From: Bacteroidales bacterium UBA1064
GTDB taxonomy: Bacteria > Bacteroidota > Bacteroidia > Bacteroidales > Tenuifilaceae
Direction: 5' to 3'
Assembly (NCBI GenBank): GCA_002316235.1
Contig: DCDD01000163.1
Coordinates: 1-10,134, forward strand
DNA: 10,134 nt
Under the pieces are notes generated by a model. That model worked only from the letters and a program-made list of their open reading frames with translations, ran no database searches and was not told the origin of the DNA. How positions within the stretch are numbered: position 1 is the stretch's first letter; each line of letters begins with the position of its first letter. The translations under genes and the position numbers were made by a program. Below, in pieces: positions 7,011-10,134 of the stretch.

Positions 7011-7796
7011 CTAGTGGTGACTAATATTCATAAGCCATTCGGGCTCATCGGCAATTTTATCGCCCGGGTAGTAAACCCTTTCCAGGTAGAGTCCCGATGG
7101 AGGTGCGGTGAACCGGGCAGGTTGTTCGGAGTACTCAGAAAAAAATCGCTGAATATCATCACCGGTGATGCTTCCCCTTCCAACCTCAACCAGTGTCCCC
7201 ACAACTCGACGAACCATTTTCCAAAGGAAGTGCGAGCCAACTATATGCACCAGTATGGAATCGTCAACCTCAAATAATTTGACCGTTTGCAGCTTAACCA
7301 GGGTTGAGCTGTCGTCCTTTTCTGCCATTCCAAATGATCGGAAGTCCTTCATCCCCGTGAAAAGGGTTGTGGCATCGGCCATATCCTTTACGTTGAGCTC
7401 ATCCTTTACCCACCAGGTGTAGTCCTTACCAAAAGCAGTACGTCTTTTAGATATGTGATAAACATAGCTACGGGCAATAGCGCTGTAACGGGCGTGGAAA
7501 CGGGGGCTAACCTTTTCGATGTTAAGTATGTTGATGCTGGAGGGCAGCTCCTCATTGAGCCTGCTCTTTGCCATGTGAGGCGGAAGATCAGATTCAATAT
7601 CCAGGTGTGCTATCTGAGCCAGAGCGTGAACGCCTCCATCAGTCCGTCCCGAACCGTACAGCTCGTATTCGTGTACCTTGTAAACCTCCTTAATGGCATC
7701 CATCAGCTTACCCATAACCGTAGGCATCTCGCGTTGAAACTGCCATCCACGGTAATGGGACCCATCATACTCAATTGTCAGCTTGAACCGGGGCAT
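7011..7796 (-). CDS. truA: tRNA pseudouridine(38-40) synthase
   Basis: Converts uridines 38, 39 and 40 in the anticodon arm of several tRNAs to pseudouridine; cytoplasmic. The 261-residue length is typical. It begins FKLTIEYDGSHYRGWQ, the family's opening strand. GSGRTDGGVHALAQ at 48-61 holds the catalytic Asp53 in the R-T-D motif. RSYVYHISKRR (about 109-119) and HFLWKMVRRVVGTLVEVG, containing the conserved MVR segment, match the second half of the fold. The end, PPSGLYLERVYYPGD, is also typical. It is monocistronic by layout: a -7 element lies just upstream, and a bidirectional terminator just past its stop. The long + strand frames across it are shadows. Confidence 0.96.
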   Translation of the reverse strand: MPRFKLTIEYDGSHYRGWQFQREMPTVMGKLMDAIKEVYKVHEYELYGSGRTDGGVHALAQIAHLDIESDLPPHMAKSRLNEELPSSINILNIEKVSPRFHARYSAIARSYVYHISKRRTAFGKDYTWWVKDELNVKDMADATTLFTGMKDFRSFGMAEKDDSSTLVKLQTVKLFEVDDSILVHIVGSHFLWKMVRRVVGTLVEVGRGSITGDDIQRFFSEYSEQPARFTAPPSGLYLERVYYPGDKIADEPEWLMNISHH

Positions 7797-7808
7797 AATT
7801 TTTTGTTA

Positions 7809-7836
7809 CAAATATACAGCTTTATTCCCAGCTGTA
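7809..7836 (-). promoter_or_regulatory. truA: truA promoter -7 element overlapped by an inverted repeat
   Basis: On the - strand TATATTTG (7816-7809) matches the -7 consensus TAnnTTTG exactly and lies 12 bp before the truA ATG, so the mRNA would be nearly leaderless. No good TTTG is visible at -33. Immediately upstream, and overlapping by 2 bp, TACAGCT (7815-7821) and AGCTGTA (7830-7836) form a perfect 7-bp inverted repeat with an 8-bp spacer, in the place where an operator or activator site could act. Confidence 0.5.
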
Positions 7837-7995
7837 GAAGTTTAGGGTGCTAAAGGTGAGCCATGTGCAGCTGCCAATAGGTTACTGCCAGCCATGCAGG
7901 GTGGTTTTCAGCAAGCTGATTATAATAAATTTGAGGCTATTTTCAGTAGTATTCCACTACCTACCGGTTCACACCTTTAAGGTAATATGGGGTTT

Positions 7996-9015
7996 CTACA
8001 TCATCGCGTTGTTACTAGCACAGCATTCGTCGGGCCAAACGGAGGCCTGAACATCCCGTATGTGTGATTTTCGTAGCAAAAACATGCAAAGCCGCGATTG
8101 GCCTATTCCTCCCCCAATGCTTTGTGGCAGCTTGTCCTCGAGTAGTTGGCGGTGGTACCAAAGCCCGCGACGATTATCGCAATCCTGCATCGCCAGCTGC
8201 AGCTTAAGCGCCTCGCTGTTAACCCTAATTCCCATAGACGAGAGCTCCAGTGAATTTTGAAGGGTGGGATGCCAAACCAGGATATCGCCGTTGAGGCCTC
8301 TTTTACCATCACCTCGGAGGGTTGACCAGTCGTCGTAGTCGGGTGCCCGACCATCTGCAGGATGGCCATTCGATAGGGGATAGCCAATTCCCTCGATACA
8401 TACAGCTCCAAGTTCCCTGCAGCTTTCATACTCGCGTTGTCGGTGCGAAAGGTTTGGAAACCTTGCCTCCAGCTCGCTGGTGTGGATGAAGTGTATTTTA
8501 TCGGGCAAAACTGGCGCTAGTTGGGGAAAGTGCTCAAAGATATGAGATTCCAAATCTTTCATGGCGGAGTAAATTTGTTCAACCGTTCTTCTGAAGTACT
8601 CCAGGTTGCGTTGAGCATCAGCTATACATTTTTCCCAATCCCACTGGTCAACGTAAATTGAATGTGTGGCATCGAGCGTTTCGTCAGGTCGGAGTGCATT
8701 CATGTTGGTGTAGATACCCTTTCCTGGCTCTACTTTAAGTCTGGCAAGGGTTATCCTTTTCCACTTGGCCAGCGACTGCACAACTTCAACCTCCCTGTTG
8801 CCCAGCGATTTGGCGCTGAACCTGACAGGTTGTTCAACCCCGTTGAGGTCGTCGTTTATACCCATACCCGAGGGTACTATCAGCGGTGCGGTAACACGCC
8901 GTAGGTTTAGCACTGCTGCCAATTTCCCGGGAAAGAAATCGTGGATGAGGGCGATTGCATCTTCTGTCTGGCGGGCATCCAGAACGTTTTGATATAATTT
9001 AGCTGGTGTTTCCAT
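7996..9015 (-). CDS. asnA: Aspartate-ammonia ligase (asparagine synthetase A)
   Basis: Makes asparagine from aspartate, ammonia and ATP, releasing AMP and PPi; cytoplasmic, with a class II aminoacyl-tRNA-synthetase-like fold. The 339 residues match the family's usual 330 or so. Family blocks appear in order: VVQSLAKWKRITL (78-90), ALRPDETLDATHSIYVDQWDWEK (107-129), DKIHFIHTSELEARFP (172-187), GRAPDYDDWSTL (222-233), LNGDILVWHP (241-250), LELSSMGIRV (256-265) and the nucleotide-binding PQSIGGGIGQSRL (297-309). The last dozen residues (ECCASNNAMM) are variable. All expected motifs are intact. The 361 bp between it and the upstream DUF1858 gene contains two Asn-rich leader ORFs and two terminators, so it is probably attenuated by asparagine supply. 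The start codon overlaps the end of the second leader ORF. No clear terminator was found after its stop; about 200 bp separate it from truA. Confidence 0.97.
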   Translation of the reverse strand: METPAKLYQNVLDARQTEDAIALIHDFFPGKLAAVLNLRRVTAPLIVPSGMGINDDLNGVEQPVRFSAKSLGNREVEVVQSLAKWKRITLARLKVEPGKGIYTNMNALRPDETLDATHSIYVDQWDWEKCIADAQRNLEYFRRTVEQIYSAMKDLESHIFEHFPQLAPVLPDKIHFIHTSELEARFPNLSHRQREYESCRELGAVCIEGIGYPLSNGHPADGRAPDYDDWSTLRGDGKRGLNGDILVWHPTLQNSLELSSMGIRVNSEALKLQLAMQDCDNRRGLWYHRQLLEDKLPQSIGGGIGQSRLCMFLLRKSHIRDVQASVWPDECCASNNAMM

Positions 9016-9160
9016 GTAATTTATTTTTTTTAGGTTGAGGAACTTGCATAAAAAGAAAACCCTTCACACGGTTTTTCCGGGAAGGGCAAATACAGCATGA
9101 GCCTGACCCGGAGGGAGGTGGGCGGTTATTATTATTTCCGTTTAGTAGCGGGGTTTGCAT
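8999..9160 (-). CDS. Asn-rich leader peptide ORF 2 of asnA
   Basis: A reading frame starting at ATG 9160 begins MQTPLLNGNNNNRPPPSG. Codons 7-12 (9142-9125) read AAC GGA AAT AAT AAT AAC, five Asn codons in six. A cluster of codons for the amino acid made by the downstream enzyme is the hallmark of a ribosome-mediated attenuator. The frame does not stop before the terminator: it passes through it and ends at 8999, 17 bp inside asnA, for 53 codons in total. Translation may therefore be coupled to asnA, or only the first part may matter. The other two frames across the AAT run encode Ile or stop codons. The upstream region has no strong ribosome binding site, normal for Bacteroidota. Confidence 0.6.
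   Translation of the reverse strand: MQTPLLNGNNNNRPPPSGSGSCCICPSRKNRVKGFLFMQVPQPKKNKLHGNTS
9050..9086 (-). terminator. Attenuator terminator 2 before asnA
   Basis: In transcript sense CCCTTC pairs with GAAGGG, with an inner CGG/CCG stem around AAAAA, directly followed by TTTTCTTTTT. It ends 34 bp before the asnA ATG and lies downstream of the NGNNNN codons, so it would stop transcription before asnA when asparagine is plentiful. Confidence 0.8.
9076..9112 (-). promoter_or_regulatory. Candidate antiterminator, alternative to terminator 2
   Basis: In transcript sense TCCGGG (9112-9107) is exactly complementary to CCCGGA (9081-9076), and inside it GGC (9103-9101) can pair with GCC (9087-9085). 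This structure uses CCCTTCCCGG, the 5' arm of terminator 2, so the two folds exclude each other. It lies 12 nt after the last Asn codon, where a stalled ribosome would leave it free to form. Confidence 0.5.
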
Positions 9161-9190
9161 GGTGTTACTTCTAGTTGGGTTACTGCAATC

Positions 9191-9223
9191 AAAAAAGGCT
9201 CTCCCTTTTTGGGAAAGCCTTTT
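9191..9223 (-). terminator. Intrinsic terminator 1 between the two leader ORFs
   Basis: In transcript sense GGCTTTCCC pairs with GGGAGAGCC (one G-U pair) around AAAAA, flanked by an A-run on the left and TTTTTT on the right: a textbook intrinsic terminator. It either ends the osmC-DUF1858 transcript or acts as the first attenuator of asnA, as the Asn-rich ORF just before it suggests. Confidence 0.88.
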
Positions 9224-9243
9224 GCGGGTAATCAATGTTTATT

Positions 9244-9324
9244 TCAGCAATAGCAATCCCCTTTCAACAACCAGCCATTATTGTTGAAATTGTAATTGCA
9301 ATTATTGCGGAATATGTGAATCAT
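9244..9324 (-). CDS. Asn-rich leader peptide ORF 1 (upstream of asnA)
   Basis: A 26-codon reading frame starts at ATG 9324 with MIHIFR, continues NNCNYNFNNN (residues 7-16, seven Asn of ten) and ends GWLLKGDCYC with a TGA at 9244. Asn codons AAT and AAC alternate with aromatic and Cys codons in one frame only. It is followed 20 bp later by terminator 1, and a 9-bp stem-loop begins inside its Asn codons. The context (asnA downstream, a second Asn-rich ORF after the terminator) supports a leader peptide. Caution: the region is AT-rich, which raises Asn content by chance, and no clear ribosome binding site is seen. Confidence 0.5.
   Translation of the reverse strand: MIHIFRNNCNYNFNNNGWLLKGDCYC
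9262..9289 (-). promoter_or_regulatory. Stem-loop overlapping the Asn codons of leader 1
   Basis: In transcript sense TTTCAACAA pairs perfectly with TTGTTGAAA (9 bp) around the loop TAATGGCTGG. The 5' arm overlaps codons 12-15 (N-F-N-N), so a ribosome held on the earlier Asn codons would prevent it. The released 3' arm contains GAAAG, which could pair with CTTTC in the 5' arm of terminator 1, a possible but short antiterminator. Confidence 0.5.
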
Positions 9325-9343
9325 TTCATCCAAATTTTCAAGG

Positions 9344-9374
9344 GCAAGGTAGGATTTTCCTTTAAATTCTCAAA
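9344..9374 (-). promoter_or_regulatory. Weak candidate promoter for the asnA leader
   Basis: Reading on the - strand, TTTG (9374-9371) is followed after 19 bp by TACCTTGC (9351-9344), a 4-of-6 match to TAnnTTTG. It lies right after the DUF1858 stop codon and would start transcription about 15 nt before leader ORF 1. No better candidate was found between terminator 1 and leader 2. If it is not real, asnA must depend on read-through from osmC. Confidence 0.35.
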
Positions 9375-9376
9375 AT

Positions 9377-9586
9377 TTACTTTGATTTTTTTAGCTGGTT
9401 TAGCTCCTCGATAGTTGCTTCAATAGCCTCGTCGGAAAGTCCCTTTTGTTGGGCTACCTCAGCAAGTGTTCCCCATACAGCCTCTCCGCAAACTATGCAG
9501 ATAATTCCTTTTTCCCTAAGGAACGAAACCGATTCGGGTAGCTGCTCCACCAGGTCCTCAATCAGGGTATTGCCGGTTATGTTCAT
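9377..9586 (-). CDS. DUF1858 small redox protein (hybrid-cluster-protein-associated disulfide domain type)
   Basis: A 69-residue protein with no signal peptide. An N-terminal part (ITGNTLIEDLVEQLPESVSF) like the DUF1858 fold leads into GIICIVCGEAVWGTLAEVA at 27-45, where Cys30 and Cys33 form a CxxC pair followed by the family's typical G-E-x-x-W-G-T-L. The C-terminal third is helical and Lys-rich. Related domains accompany hybrid cluster proteins and thiol/sulfur metabolism, and a redox-active disulfide is likely; the substrate is unknown. It begins 13 bp after the osmC-family gene on the same strand, with AGGAG at 9598-9594 as an unusually clear ribosome binding site, so the two are cotranscribed. 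The asnA leader region follows at once. Confidence 0.88.
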   Translation of the reverse strand: MNITGNTLIEDLVEQLPESVSFLREKGIICIVCGEAVWGTLAEVAQQKGLSDEAIEATIEELNQLKKSK

Positions 9587-9599
9587 CCGTATTCTCCTG

Positions 9600-10022
9600 T
9601 TACTCTTCGTGAATCTTTACCTCGAAAGTAATTGGCATAGCCTTGCGGTATGAGGCGCTAACCCCACAGTACTTTTCCTGCGACAGGTTGATGGCCTTGT
9701 TGATGCTTTCGGGCGGAAGATCCTTTCCCCAGAACTCGTAGATTATGTTCATCCCAACATAGTGCCTGGGGTGCTCATCGGTTTGCATGGCCTCAACGCC
9801 AACGCTGAACCGTTTTACGTCAACCCTCATTTTCTTAAGGATAGAAATTACATCCATTCCCGTGCAGCCGGCCAGGGCAACCAGCATAAGCGGTTTAGGG
9901 CGGGGGCCGCGGTTGCTTCCCCCGGCATTTTCGTCGGCATCAACAACCAGCTTGTGGCCGTTTACCTCGGTTTCAAAGGCCAAGCCTTCCAACCATTCGG
10001 CCTGAATAGCTACTTTCTCCAT
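9600..10022 (-). CDS. OsmC family protein (thiol-dependent peroxidase-like)
   Basis: A 140-residue OsmC/Ohr-fold protein, probably cytoplasmic. It shows EVNGHKLVVDADENAGGSN near 19-37 and GPRPKPLMLVALAGCTGMDVISILKK near 39-64, with the first redox Cys at 53. The second lies in EKYCGVSAS (116-124), Cys119. Both catalytic-type Cys residues are present. The sequence resembles the YhfA-like OsmC branch more than Ohr, so an organic hydroperoxide or reactive sulfur substrate is possible but unproven. I chose ATG 10022 (MEKVAIQAEW), which matches the usual OsmC start; an in-frame ATG at 10070 would add 16 residues without family resemblance. It leads a two-gene unit with the DUF1858 protein. The 112 bp upstream to the window edge hold no promoter I can support. 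Confidence 0.92.
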   Translation of the reverse strand: MEKVAIQAEWLEGLAFETEVNGHKLVVDADENAGGSNRGPRPKPLMLVALAGCTGMDVISILKKMRVDVKRFSVGVEAMQTDEHPRHYVGMNIIYEFWGKDLPPESINKAINLSQEKYCGVSASYRKAMPITFEVKIHEE

Positions 10023-10134
10023 AGTGTTAGTTTTGATATGTAAGAACCGAATTTTTGGGGTAAAGTTCAAAAAAATTTTTACAGATCAGGTATGAAAGGG
10101 TAACGACACAATTCCCTTGTAGTTCCTTCTATCT

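Noticed and set aside
7455..7853. 132-codon + strand frame across truA
   Set aside because: It is antisense to the well-conserved TruA catalytic region and has no domain of its own.
9161..9235. Extension of leader ORF 2 to a start at 9235
   Set aside because: It needs a TTG start and would run through terminator 1; the ATG at 9160 just before the Asn run is simpler.
1..10134. CRISPR array, tRNA or rRNA genes, insertion sequences, phage or defence genes
   Set aside because: I looked on both strands and saw no regularly spaced repeats, cloverleaf, transposase or defence-type protein.

Overview
The window looks like chromosomal DNA of a Bacteroidota bacterium, probably class Bacteroidia. The evidence is PorT-type and PagL-type outer membrane barrels with Bacteroidota-style signal peptides, a GIN-domain (DUF2807) lipoprotein, and -7 promoter elements matching the Bacteroidota TAnnTTTG consensus ahead of accC and truA. 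Strong Shine-Dalgarno sequences are scarce. I cannot name a genus.

Left part (1-2815, + strand): a short G+C-rich structured sequence resembling the 3' end of a group II intron, then three closely spaced envelope genes: a PorT-like barrel with a TTG start, a large PagL-like lipid A deacylase homologue, and a DUF2807 lipoprotein. An AT-rich intergenic region follows. It ends in an 18-bp perfect palindrome next to a consensus -7 element.

Middle part (3191-6996, + strand): a complete three-gene biotin-dependent acyl-CoA carboxylase (biotin carboxylase, biotin carrier protein, carboxyltransferase), probably acting on propionyl-CoA and/or acetyl-CoA. A strong intrinsic terminator, probably bidirectional, closes it and separates it from the converging truA.

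Right part (7011-10134, - strand): truA (tRNA pseudouridine synthase), asnA (ammonia-dependent asparagine synthetase), and an osmC-family gene paired with a DUF1858 redox-protein gene. The 361-bp gap between asnA and the DUF1858 gene is the most interesting stretch. In transcript order it holds an Asn-rich 26-codon ORF (7 Asn in 10 residues), a stem-loop overlapping its Asn codons, an intrinsic terminator, a second Asn-rich ORF (NGNNNN), a possible antiterminator and a second intrinsic terminator, directly followed by asnA. I read this as a tandem ribosome-mediated attenuator that senses asparagine (charged tRNA-Asn) and controls asparagine synthesis. I am not aware of Asn among the classical leader-peptide attenuators (his, trp, phe, leu, ilv, thr), and a two-stage layout is unusual.
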